Origin: Ectobius pallidus
Lineage: Eukaryota > Arthropoda > Insecta > Blattodea > Ectobiidae
Length of the DNA stretch: 64,000 nucleotides
Assembly: GCA_964059195.1 (NCBI GenBank)
Contig: CAXKWD010000007.1
Coordinates: forward strand, 154,365,269 to 154,429,268
Direction of reading: 5' to 3'
Shown here: positions 1 through 29,792 of the stretch, in pieces
Numbering within the stretch: the first letter of the stretch is position 1
Layout of the letters: each line of letters begins with the position of its first letter
Notes under the pieces: model-generated
What the model was told of the DNA's origin: nothing
Seen by the model: only the letters and a program-made list of their open reading frames with translations
Database searches by the model: none
Made by a program: the position numbers and the translations under genes

Positions 1-115
1 GAAATTGACCTATACACTTTATTTTTCATGTGCAGTTACATATCAAAAAGCTTGTCTCCTTAGCTAAGGCCTTGGAGCTGTGGGTTCGAGTCCCGCCTGG
101 GGCATGGGTGTTTGT
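1..115 (+). repeat. tRNA-derived SINE fragment
   Basis: GGGTTCGAGTCCCG at 82-95 is a clear RNA polymerase III B box, followed by sequence like the SINE heads elsewhere in the window. The A-box side is not convincing. Confidence 0.4.
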
Positions 116-964
116 GTGTAATAAGGAAAAATAAAAAATAAACAAGATAAATAATTCTGGATAATTCGCCTATTTTTAATTGGTAGCCGGCTAAATAAAA
201 AAATAAATAAAAAGAGATGCGGATTATTCGCAGAAAGTTGATAAATTCAAAAAATAACATGGTACAATGTTTTGCCTCGCTCAGTCAATAATGTAGAGGT
301 GCCACAACCTGTTTGTTTGTTTGTTTGTTTGTTTTTTTTTTCTTTCTTTTACTATCCATTACAATAAACTTAGGCTATTTAATGGGCTTTAACTTTACTT
401 TATTGCACCGAAACGAGCTAGAAATGATTCACTTCGCTAACGAATGCAAATTGAGTAGCCTACAGCTCCTAAGTAGATAACCTAAAAATTTCTGAGAAAT
501 ACCTAAACAAATAATTAGTCAATTTCATATTTCCAGTGGTATAAATTATATTTCTACACATCTAGTAGCCTAAACAAATGACATAATTATCTTTTGCCGC
601 TGACGAACTTTATTTTTTACAGTTTATTACATTTAATACTTAAATAAAATATTTTATATTGGTACTTTTCTTATGTTTTATTATTATTATTATTATTATG
701 TTTACAATATTTATTAATGGATGTCTCATAGCTAAGGAATTATGAGATCGTTAGTCTGTAATGATGGAAAAGTCATTCTGAAGACAATATAGAAAAAAGA
801 GTAAAAGAATGAAAATTCCTAAAAAAAATAATGATAATAAAATAAAATATAAAAAAATAAAAATAAATAAGAAAGACAGAACAAACGACGAAAAAATTCA
901 CAATGAAAGTAGGCTATTTTTGTTCGTTTTGAGGCGATACAATTGTATACTACATCCTATGTCT
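116..964. other. AT-rich non-coding stretch (gene A intron or flank)
   Basis: There is no gene here. It holds a (GTTT)n run at 304-333 and an (ATT)n run near 677-699. The 115-codon open frame beginning at 809 is mostly lysine/asparagine from A-rich DNA and then runs into a SINE. Confidence 0.5.
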
Positions 965-1212
965 GGGGTACGCCATAGCGTAGTGGTTGAGGCGCTGCGC
1001 TACGAACCGTCGCGGGTTCGATTCCCGATGAGGTCGTTGAGATTTTTCAATTGGCCTAATCCTTCTGGTGGCACTATGGCCCTGGACTCAGCCTCTACCA
1101 GAAATGAGTACCAGGAGCAATCCTGGGGGCAAAGGCGGCCGGTGCATAAAGGCTGACAACCTTACCACCTTCATGTGCCGAATGTCCAAAATCTGGAACC
1201 CTCTGGGTTTAC
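965..1212 (+). repeat. SINE family 1 (tRNA-derived)
   Basis: A GTACGCCATAGCGTAGTGG head (A-box-like) and a GGTTCGATTCC B box (1015-1025) are followed by the family body, GAAATGAGTACCAGGAGCAA and GGCGGCCGGTGCATA. The complete copy at 8033-8313 defines the family. The tail is truncated here. Confidence 0.8.
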
Positions 1213-1382
1213 TTTTACATCCTATGCCTGTAAGGTCTTAGAAAACATTCCTAGCCCTATTTCTGTATAGTAGGCTACCCGAGTCTTGTTACACAAAACA
1301 CATTTGGTTATATATTGTTATATCTTTTGTATTGGCTTAATTGAGACTTTATAGTAACGATCTTGTTCTATCTGTGTTGCAG

Positions 1383-1602
1383 AATGTAAACAACACATCA
1401 CAGCAGTCGTCAGACAACAAAAACGACGGTATTGTCGTTCGCATGGATGTGTCCCAAGCTATAGACCTCGTGGACAGCGAATCTTCTTGTGGTATCAACA
1501 AGGATTTCTGCATGGAGATCACGAAAACGTTGACAGATACTCTAGTAACTAAGAAAGATAAAAGTTCGTCAGTGGCGATGGATAATCGTGTCTTCGTACA
1601 AG
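1383..1602 (+). CDS. Gene A exon (third from last)
   Basis: The acceptor is a TGTTGCAG run ending at 1382 and the donor is GTAAAT at 1603. The exon is 220 bases, 73 codons plus one base, open in one frame. Its codon use is not AT-skewed like the flanking intron sequence. It encodes an acidic segment followed by a lysine/serine-rich one. Confidence 0.6.
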
Positions 1603-4600
1603 GTAAATTAAGATAGTGGGTTGCTTACCAACTTGCAGGCACCTGCCTCTCTTCTTGTCTTTCCATCTATCCGTGTTTGTGTAGATGAACTTGTGATGTC
1701 TGCACTTAGAAATTAAACACTTCACTTTATCCATTACAATTTATAGATTGCATTTCCGAACCGCGTATTGAAAATAAATCGCACACGACAAGAAAACCAA
1801 CGTGACTGATAGCAAGGCACACGGAACCATCTTACCAACCAATGCAGCCACCTTCCTGCAGCTATTACCAACTTATGCATCACGCGCTTGATTAGGCCGC
1901 TGAATAAAATTTAGTTCCTATTAATTATTATGTTGATATAGCTTATTTATATCGGTCAGAGGGAGCTGATCATATTAAGTACCACTCGCCTTCCACAGCT
2001 GAGACCCGGGATCTAATATCGGTGGATGCATGTGGAATTTGTGGTAGACAAAATGGGTCGGGCAGGTTCTTTTCGGGTGTTCCCGTTTCCTCTGCCATTA
2101 TCACTCCACCGTTGCTCCATTCATCATAGTATGACCATTTGATTGCAATGAAGAATTATTATTAAATTTTAAAATTACCTAAAATATTAAATGGAGGAAA
2201 AAAAGGACCCGTAAAATGGCCAAAAATGTTAGATAATGGCATTAAATAAAAATGTTAGATAATGGAATTAAATTTTTTAAATGGCCTAAAAACGAAAAAT
2301 GTGTGAAAATGACCAAAAAATAACCCTAAAAATTACCATTTTTATAATCTAGGAGTCATGATCAGAATATCCGCTCGTCCATGATGTTCCAGTTAAAAGA
2401 TGACATGTCATCAAAATCCGGGCCCTGATTATTACTAATATTGTGTTTTTTTTCAGCCGAGGAGCCCGCATTCCTTAAACAACTGAAGCAATTACGGTGG
2501 GACCATTTAAAGCACATCCAGAGGGAGGTACAACGGCTTGAAGACTTAGAGAAGTAAGTGTTTGATATGAACTTAAAAACTACATTGAAAGATATCAGTT
2601 CTCACTGAGGTGAGATTTCAAATTGTTGGTAAAAAATGTATTTTCCAATTTCATACCATCAAAAAAATTACTTACTGTAGTGTGGAGAACTAATCACCTC
2701 TTTTCTCGTTATTAACCCCTCCATTTTAGTTGTTCCGACGTCATTCTAACACTTTGCGATTCGCATTCGGGAGGTCCCAGGTTCAAATCCCGCGGCCAGC
2801 TAATTTGACATTTTTTTTCATTTCATATTGGTTTTTTTCATGGTATCCCCAGTCGTAAAGGCAAATGCCGAATTGGATATTTACATACCATGAATCATCC
2901 TCACCATTTCATCCTGTTTCACATCCATTTAAATTAATATCAGTTGAAATTTACTCCATTAAATATACAGACAATAGAAACAATTGACAATCTATAGTTC
3001 CATGGCCTACCCTACTGTATAGGCACACATCCCGAACTCCGGATATGGCCTAGCAGCTAAAAGGAGTATAAATCAGCTGAAATGAAAAAGAAAGAAAAAA
3101 ACTGCATGCTGCACCCTATACAGATTATACTAGGAAGCAAGATGTAACGGAAATGATTGGTGGAGCTTAATAAAATATGGGAAGGACCAGTAATCAGAAT
3201 ATATGACGTGTATTAAAAGAAAATACCTCCTTAATAGTTTCAAACTTTCAAATCTTCTTCTATCGAACAGTTTTCTGAAAATATTATTCTTCCTACAAAA
3301 TTTATCAAACTTAAAAACATTTCTTTTCTTAAACTTCTGTGTTCAACAAACAAAACAAAACAAAACAAAAAAACTTAAAAAATAGGCCTACTATCAAAAA
3401 CTTATTAAAATGTCATGGTTTAGTTTCAAAAAAGATTACATTGTGTTTTTATATATTTTTAAAAAAAGTATTCACATTTGAAACAAATAATGTATAATAA
3501 ATTTGTCTAACAAGCTAGTGGAAAAGTAGGTTGTATTTCTAATAGTACAACGGGATACGCCGTGGCACAATTAGTTGAGGCACTGCACTACAAACTGGAA
3601 GGTCGCGGGTTTGATCCTCGGTGAATTCGTTCAGGTTTTTCAATTCGCATAACCTTCTGGTGGCGCTAAGGAGTCGACTCAGCCTTTGACAGAAATGAGT
3701 ACCAAGAGCAATCCTAGGGTTTGAGGGGCCGGTGCATAAGTTTATCACCTTCATATGTTGAACGCCTGAAAGTCTGGGAGCCTTAACTTGCTGGAATCTT
3801 AAGGGCCTTCAGATAGGGACCACCTAATTTTAAATTTACTTGTAGTACGTCAACAGTAGATGAAGAATTTCAACCAAAATGTTGAAATTTGTCGGCAGTT
3901 GTAAGAATTTTGCAAAAAACTAATTTGTAGCCTACTTGTAATTGAGAACGGTTTAGAAAATTCATATTTCACCTCTGTGAATCTTGAAAAATCTAGAGGC
4001 CTTTTTTTCCTGCTATATAAAAAGCAAACTTGGGTACGTAGCCTATATATATGATGAAAGCAAAGCCAACGCCACCTATTAACAAGACAGTATTCAATTG
4101 AGATTAATTGCCATAGCAACCGGGGGAAAAAAGAGCATTGAATAACTTGGACGAAACTCACTATGCGGGGATTTTATGGGCTAGAGAAATCGAATATGAA
4201 GTATTTTTCCCTAGCACTTTAACAGTGAAATGTACATCGAAACCGGGGTGTTAGTTTTTTAGCTATCATTTGTTAAATTGTTTATGCATGATTTGGGTAA
4301 GGCCACTGCCTTCTTTATTTCTTACAAGCCATGATGTTAAATCTGGCAACATCGCATCGGTAGTCCTATCGGCTATGAACATGTCGTAAATAAAGCAATG
4401 TACTCCATCAGAATTATCGAAAAATTAAGCATATTTCAGCTTAAAGTAATCCCAGTCATCGCCTATTGTTTAGAGAACATCTGGATACACCTGAAGAGCA
4501 ACTGGAGAGCATAGAGAAGGTAAAAACCGTGTACACAATGAGAGATTTATATACACCGTCACCCCTAATTGAGTAAACCAGAGAACAGTTTTTCACAGAA

Positions 4601-5843
4601 GAATTTCGTGTTCATCAGCTACAAACGACTACCAGAGTGAGGTACGGTATGATATTAGTGTTCTTAAAGGAAGAATTGGCTGGCATTAAAGAAGAATTGA
4701 AGAGAAATAGAGACACTTCTACTGGTATGAACTTTTATCAAGTTGCTCACAGTAGGCCTAATTCATCTCAATGTGGCAGACGCCAAATCGTATATATGCA
4801 ATCTCCTATCCTCCCAATATTACTACCAGCGTTTTCCTACAGTTTGGTGAAGGTAATGAACGGGATTCAAACCTTAACCTCAAAAGTGCTGGCGAATCAA
4901 CACAGTTCACCACCGGAGGATGAACGAATGAATGACTTGACAGCAAATAGGCCTAACGGAAAGCTGAGTGTTCCCAAGGAATTAGGCAAAGTTATTCTTT
5001 TCAGTGACAGTCATGAGCGTAGTCTTCCACAAAGTGCATGTGACAAGAAAAGAGATATCACTGTTCTAGGTTATATTATACCTGGGACAACTAGCTCAGT
5101 GGTGGTACAAAATGACCCAGAGAAGTGTAGCAGCTTAATAAAATATGACTCTGTTGTGGGTTAAATAACAGAGTTCGTAGGCCTAACAGGATAAGTGAGG
5201 TTATTACCAATAAAATAAGAAAAAACGTGACATAACGTATGAGGAGACACTGAAAACTACGAATTCCTTCAGATAGGCTATGTGGAGTCACCGCGCATTA
5301 CGCACATCACAAGTATATGCTATGTAATATATAATAGACCTTCTGATTTCGCCTAAATAAAATCGGTATTTGTGAAAAAGAAAAATATCTGCATTAAAAA
5401 CGTATTCAAATGCTTCCCACAGACCACCACAGATAGGACTACCTCCTGTGTTGTCAGATTTCAAGCATCATGGCTTGTAAGATATAGAAGGCAGTGGTAA
5501 GGCTCATGAGTCTGTAGTACGTTTTAATTCTTTTATTTGGAATCTTTATGCCCATATGGAATTAGTTATATTTGTTTCGTAAAGTAATGTAACTTAATTA
5601 AGAATAAAATTATGTAATTCATGCAATTTTGTAAAAGCGACGTAAGTGTTATTAAACGCGTTATAACTTAATTATTTTTCTGTTAAAAACATTGTTTAAA
5701 TAAAACATCTAGCAGTTGAGAAAATAATCGTGGGCAAAGCCGCAGATATTATATTTTATGTTTTATTTTCTTTCTGTTTCAGATTTTTAGATTCATGCAA
5801 CAGTGGGATTTCTGTCTGCGAAACTTCCAGCTCTCCAACGTAA
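1383..5843 (+). CDS. Gene A, 3' part: unidentified coiled-coil-like protein (last three exons)
   Basis: Three exons join in frame: 1383-1602, 2457-2553 and 5783-5843. Each intron starts GT and ends AG, and the phases agree (0 in; split after base 1 and base 2). They give the C-terminal 125 residues; the 5' part lies outside the window or was not recognised. The first exon encodes a polar, acidic stretch with MDVSQAIDLVDSESS. The second encodes a basic, leucine-rich stretch with RWDHLKHIQREVQRLEDLE, which looks like an amphipathic helix or coiled coil. The third is short and ends ISVCETSSSPT before TAA at 5841-5843. I recognise no family. The alternative is that a weak GTAAAT donor just before the stop continues the gene, but an AATAAA at 5972-5977 supports an end here. 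The copine gene follows on the same strand about 3.2 kb downstream. Confidence 0.6.
1930..2130. repeat. Possible degenerate repeat in gene A intron
   Basis: This GC-richer island contains GAGACCCGGGATCT and TTCGGGTGTTCCCG and stands out from AT-rich intron sequence. It resembles a SINE body in texture, but no second copy is in the window. Confidence 0.25.
2164..2427. mobile_element. hAT-type non-autonomous element (GGGCCCGGATT family), one end degraded
   Basis: The right end, TCCGGGCCCTG, is shared with copies at 14961-15699 and 56200-56263. ATTATTAC after it resembles ATTATTAT before 2164, an 8-base target duplication. The interior is A/T-rich. Confidence 0.45.
2457..2553 (+). CDS. Gene A exon (second from last), helical segment
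   Basis: A polypyrimidine tract and TTTCAG precede the exon and a consensus GTAAGT donor follows at 2554. Two bases complete the split alanine codon, then 31 codons are open. The segment is rich in leucine, glutamate, lysine and arginine (FLKQLKQLRWDHLKHIQREV) and likely forms a helix or coiled coil. Confidence 0.65.
2735..3075 (+). repeat. SINE family 4
   Basis: The B box GGTTCAAATCC is at 2780-2790, followed by GTCGTAAAGGCAAATGCCG and TTGGATATTTACAT. A second, degraded copy lies at 45786-46020. Confidence 0.6.
3551..3835 (+). repeat. SINE family 1, diverged copy
   Basis: It carries the family head (GATACGCCGTGGCACAA), a mutated B box (GGTTTGATCCT), and the body with GAAATGAGTACCAAGAGCAA and GGGCCGGTGCATAAG. 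Confidence 0.75.
4297..5504 (+). mobile_element. Unclassified element with about 75-bp terminal inverted repeats and an internal ORF
   Basis: Sequence at 4297-4372 (ACTGCCTTCTTTATTTCTTA, CAAGCCATGATG) recurs in inverted orientation at 5431-5504 with modest divergence. Between them lies the open frame 4637-5164. It lies in the last intron of gene A. I do not recognise the family. Confidence 0.45.
4637..5164 (+). CDS. Transposable-element ORF, possible SGNH/GDSL-like domain
   Basis: The 175-residue frame is open throughout, unusual for such AT-rich DNA. Its N-terminal part is lysine/glutamate-rich (EELAGIKEELKRNRD). Near residue 122, KVILFSDSHERSL followed by VLGYIIPGTTS resembles the GDSH...VKPGA block of the SGNH-like domains found in some insect transposon ORFs. 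The first glycine is serine here. It sits inside inverted repeats, so a host gene is unlikely. The domain call is inference; it could be a chance frame. Confidence 0.35.
   Translation: MRYGMILVFLKEELAGIKEELKRNRDTSTGMNFYQVAHSRPNSSQCGRRQIVYMQSPILPILLPAFSYSLVKVMNGIQTLTSKVLANQHSSPPEDERMNDLTANRPNGKLSVPKELGKVILFSDSHERSLPQSACDKKRDITVLGYIIPGTTSSVVVQNDPEKCSSLIKYDSVVG
5783..5843 (+). CDS. Gene A terminal exon
   Basis: A strong CTGTTTCAG acceptor ends at 5782. One base completes the split lysine codon, then 19 codons run to TAA at 5841-5843. A polyadenylation signal lies 130 bases on, which supports this as the last exon. A cryptic GTAAAT donor overlaps the stop, so continued splicing cannot be excluded. 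Confidence 0.5.
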
Positions 5844-5971
5844 ATTTGTCTGAAAATTGTATATTTTTAATTTTATGTTTTTATAGTGTCTTTTATTTTG
5901 TTTATTTACATCTTGTTTTCAAATTGTATGTTTGAGATCCAGTGTACAAAAATCTTGTATCAATACTCATA

Positions 5972-5977
5972 AATAAA
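5972..5977 (+). promoter_or_regulatory. Polyadenylation signal, gene A
   Basis: AATAAA lies 129 bases after the gene A stop codon in AT-rich sequence, with a T/G-rich run after it. This is the expected placing of a 3' end signal. Confidence 0.4.
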
Positions 5978-6093
5978 TTATAATTCTCATTCTCTGTAGA
6001 AATCTTACATTCTACAGGGAGAGGAGAAAACTGATGATGAAGAGATATTGAACTGCGTGAAAAATATCTACTTTAGATTGGAGCCTCTAAATT

Positions 6094-6530
6094 CCTACAA
6101 ATCCTACTTCCCTTAATATATTCAAAATATTATCCTTCTCCTACGTCTAGGTCTTCCTAGTGGTTTTTTCCCCTTCGTGTCTCCCAGTCAATATTTTCTA
6201 GATGTCTATCCTCCCCCACGCGCGCAACATGTCCAGCACATTTCATCCTCGTAATTTAATTACCCTTATATTCGGTCTCTTAACAGAAATGAGTACCAGG
6301 AGCAATCCTGGGGGTAAAGGCGGCCGGTGCATAAGGCTGACAACCTTACCACCTCGATGTGCCGAATGTCCAAAATCTGGGAGTCTCAACCTCCTGGAAC
6401 CCTCTGGGCCTCCATGGCCTGTATAGGGATCACTTTACCTTTTTTTACTATATTCGGTGAAGAGTACAGGTTATGAAGCTCATCGTTATGCAGTTTTCTC
6501 CAATCTCCATTTTCATCTCTCTTCCTTCCT
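6094..6530 (-). pseudogene. LINE 3' fragment, interrupted by a SINE
   Basis: On the minus strand this matches the reverse-transcriptase C-terminal region seen in the neighbouring copy at 6531-7075 (shared TCCCAGTCAATA, CAACATGTCCAGC and GAGTACAGGTTATGA blocks). A 5'-truncated SINE family 1 copy splits it at 6277-6448. Confidence 0.6.
6277..6448 (+). repeat. SINE family 1, 5'-truncated insertion with target duplication
   Basis: TATATTCGGT occurs at 6267-6276 and again at 6449-6458, directly flanking the SINE body and its T-rich tail. That is the footprint of LINE-mediated insertion into the older LINE copy. Confidence 0.85.
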
Positions 6531-7075
6531 CCATGGCAATAGATAATTCCTCAGCAAGCTAAAGGAATACTTGTCTATTTTATGGAACCCGAAGGTTCAT
6601 TGCCGCCCTTACCTGAGCCCGCCATTCAACCCTATTCTGTGCTAACTCTACCAATCATCCCTCGCAATTCCTACTTCCCTTAAATCTAACCTAATATTGT
6701 CCTCCCACCTAAGTCTAGGTCTTCCAGGGGGTCTTTTCCTTTCGAGGCTCCCAGTCAATACTTTTGAGAAATGTCTTTTCTTTCCCATTCACGCAACATG
6801 TCCAGCCCATTTCATCCTCCGTGATGTAATTAACCTTACTTTATCCGGTGACGAGTACAGGTTATGACGCTCGTCTTTATAGTTTTCTCCAGTCCCTATT
6901 TTAATCTCTCTTGGGTCCAAATGTTTTCCTAAGCACCCTGCTTCCGAACACACTCAGATTATGTTCTTTCTGAAGAGTAAGTGGCCATGTTTCACATCTA
7001 TATAATACAACCAGCAGGATAAATTTTTTACAAATTTTTCTTTTCAGATTTATGGACAGAAGATGAGGAGCGACC
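6531..7075 (-). pseudogene. LINE reverse-transcriptase C-terminal fragment and 3' UTR
   Basis: Minus-strand translation gives VLYRCETWPLTLQKEHNLSV and VLRKTFGPKRD, the hallmark C-terminal block of insect non-LTR reverse transcriptases. The 3' end (CATTGCC... at the low-coordinate side) matches the related fragment at 39112-39373. Frameshifts and the missing 5' part make it a dead copy. Confidence 0.75.
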
Positions 7076-7194
7076 CGAAATAAATAAATAAAAAAAATAA
7101 ATAAATTAAAAAAAAAAGTTTCTGAACTGCGTAAAACAGGCATTTCCTGATTTCAGTCGATATTTTACTTCCTACAAATCGTTAATTTGTTTTG

Positions 7195-7430
7195 GTAGTA
7201 CTCTAGTGGTCTATCACTGTAACGTAGGGGATTCTTTTGCTCCACTCATGCAGCGCGCCGTGGTTCGAATCCTGCTTGGAACAAGGTACCCAGCCTAGTT
7301 ACCTACACAAGCCAAACTTAAAATTAAAAATAATGGAGCAAGTCCTTCTGGTGACGACAATAATATAGAATGAGTTAGAGCTTTGTGGTGAGAAGTGGTC
7401 TTGTGTAAAAAATAATTCACTTCATAAATC
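7195..7430 (+). repeat. SINE-like repeat with B box
   Basis: TGGTTCGAATCC at 7261-7272 is a good B box, preceded by GTAACGTAGGGG and a tRNA-like spacing. There is only one copy in the window. Confidence 0.45.
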
Positions 7431-7483
7431 TCAAAGAAAATAAACTGGGCAGTATTAGAAGACAGCAAAGTGGTTCGCCATTA

Positions 7484-7696
7484 AAAAAAAAACTAAACTC
7501 CGTGGCGCTACATCCCTGGCGGGACTTGGCCTACCACTCGACCGCTGCGTCATCTCCCGTAGGCAGATGGCAGGATTGGGGGGCATGTGGTCAGCATACC
7601 GACACCCACGGCCGTTAATGGTGGTTTTCTTGACCGGAGCCGCTACTTCTCTATCAAGTAGCTCCTCAGTTTGAATCACGAGGCTGAGTGCACCCC
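7484..7696 (-). repeat. SINE family 2, 5'-truncated, with 13-bp target duplication
   Basis: TGGTTCGCCATTA flanks it at 7471-7483 and 7697-7709. The body (GGCAGATGGCAGGATTGG, ACCCACGGCCGTTAATGGTG) is the reverse complement of the full copy at 62712-63008. An A-run marks its 3' end on the low-coordinate side. Confidence 0.9.
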
Positions 7697-7849
7697 TGGT
7701 TCGCCATTACCTGCGTATAATCAGTACAAAATTTTCCTCTTGCTTAGGAACTATGGTATGGGAAGATCGCACCTTCATTGCCCAGGAGTCTCTAGGAGTC
7801 TCAACCTACCAAGGACTGTAATAATCACAATATTGTAACTTAAAGCTTT

Positions 7850-8015
7850 TGCCATAAAGACCCTGTGCGTTGAACGAAGATAAACTCTCGATTGCTTAAG
7901 AGTTCAAATCCCGAGACCGGCCAATCTTCATATCCGGTTTGTTTTTTTCTCCATCCACGAAGGCTCAATAGAATCGCAATTCGTAAGATCTTGATTGAAA
8001 ACTACCTCCATTGTA
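7850..8015 (+). repeat. SINE-like repeat with B box
   Basis: GAGTTCAAATCCCGAG near 7910-7925 is B-box-like, with a preceding tRNA-like stretch and a T-rich body. Single copy here. Confidence 0.4.
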
Positions 8016-8032
8016 GTCCACTAGATAAAGAG

Positions 8033-8313
8033 TAGGGGTACGCCGTAGCGTAGTGGTCGAGGCGCTGCGCTACAAGCCGGAAGGTCGCGGGTTCGATTTC
8101 CGATGAGGTCGTTGGAGTTTTTCAATTGTCCTAATCCTTCTGGTGGCACTGGGGTCGACTCAGCCTCTGACAGAAATGAGTACCAGGAGTAATCCTAGGG
8201 GTAAAGGCGGCCGGTGCGTAAGGCTGACAACCTTTCCGAATGTCCAAAATCTGGGATCCTCAACCTTCTAGGCCTCCATGGCCTGAATAGGGATCACTTT
8301 ACTTTACTTTACT
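8033..8313 (+). repeat. SINE family 1, full-length reference copy
   Basis: The target duplication TAGATAAAGAG occurs at 8022-8032 and 8314-8324. The element has the A-box-like head GCCGTAGCGTAGTGG, B box GGTTCGATTTCC, a conserved body, and a (TTTAC)n tail just before the duplication. This copy sets the family length at about 281 bp. Confidence 0.93.
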
Positions 8314-8324
8314 TAGATAAAGAG

Positions 8325-9033
8325 GGAAACAGAATGAAATTGGATGACTGACAATAATCGACAGTTTTTAAACCACACCGCCCAATTCACGAACTGAGTT
8401 GCACGGACAAACATGTTATTTCGCGTGTAGCATTTTTTTACAAGAAAGTAAAAAAGAGAGCAGTTAAAGTAGCAAGAGAATGACGTAGAAAAGTCATTAG
8501 AGGCAACCCAATCAACATTACATAGGCGTGGTGCGACATGCAAATAAACATTCAAGGGTAACCTGTCATTGATGTGTTTAAAAATAGCGCCACAACTACT
8601 GGTGGCAGTCACAATCGTGTGATGAACAGTGGAATATCGACAAAAGTGGGCGTGGTGTAAAATGCAATGTTATGAAATTGGTCGAAGAGAAATGACGTAA
8701 ATACGAAATTACTGAACGAGTTGTTTTCGGTTTCATCTGTAAAACAGTTCTTAGTAACATGACTCATTGGAGTCGAAGGTTATTTACACAATTAACGTGT
8801 TGGAGTTTCTAGCAAAGTTTCTAGAGAAGAGAAGATTGTCTTCGGGGAGAAAAATAAGTGCGTAGCTTTTTATTTCAGATCTTTTAACTACAGTAATACA
8901 TTACTACGTTTATCTGGGATAATTTGTAAATAAAATACAATTAATGAATCAACTATTAATATTATTTCCTGTAAGTTAACATTGCGTGTTTGCTTTCAGA
9001 CAAAGCTTTTCGGAGGATAAAACTAACTAAAAT
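8325..9033 (+). promoter_or_regulatory. Presumed copine promoter and 5' untranslated region
   Basis: This is the repeat-poor stretch between the last upstream SINE and the copine start codon. A splice acceptor at 8998-8999 shows that at least one upstream non-coding exon exists. A possible donor is GTGCGT at 8858, which would give a 142-base 5' intron. I see no clear TATA box, so the start site is not placed. Confidence 0.3.
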
Positions 9034-29531
<20,498 letters not shown>

Positions 29532-29786
29532 CGCAGGTCGAGTGAGAGATTATTTTGTGTGCAACAGAGCATTTGGTGAGAAGTTTTATTCTAGTTTTTG
29601 TTGTTTTATATGTTAAATACTTTTCCGCTTAAGATGTTTGTTCACTTAGCATGTAGGTTTGTGTCGAAGGGATACATTGCCAAATTAGCTCTTCAAGAAC
29701 ATATTTTTTATTTTATTTTATTTTTGTTTTAACCTTAATCTACTTACAAGTAACTGAAAATTGTATGAAACAATACGCAAATACAT

Positions 29787-29792
29787 AATAAA
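29787..29792 (+). promoter_or_regulatory. Candidate polyadenylation signal, copine
   Basis: AATAAA lies 256 bases after the copine stop. It is the first canonical signal in the 3' flank. Longer 3' ends are possible because the sequence stays AT-rich without another gene. Confidence 0.4.

Noticed and set aside
809..1156. 115-codon plus-strand frame
   Set aside because: The first part is low-complexity Lys/Asn from A-rich DNA and the second is a SINE.
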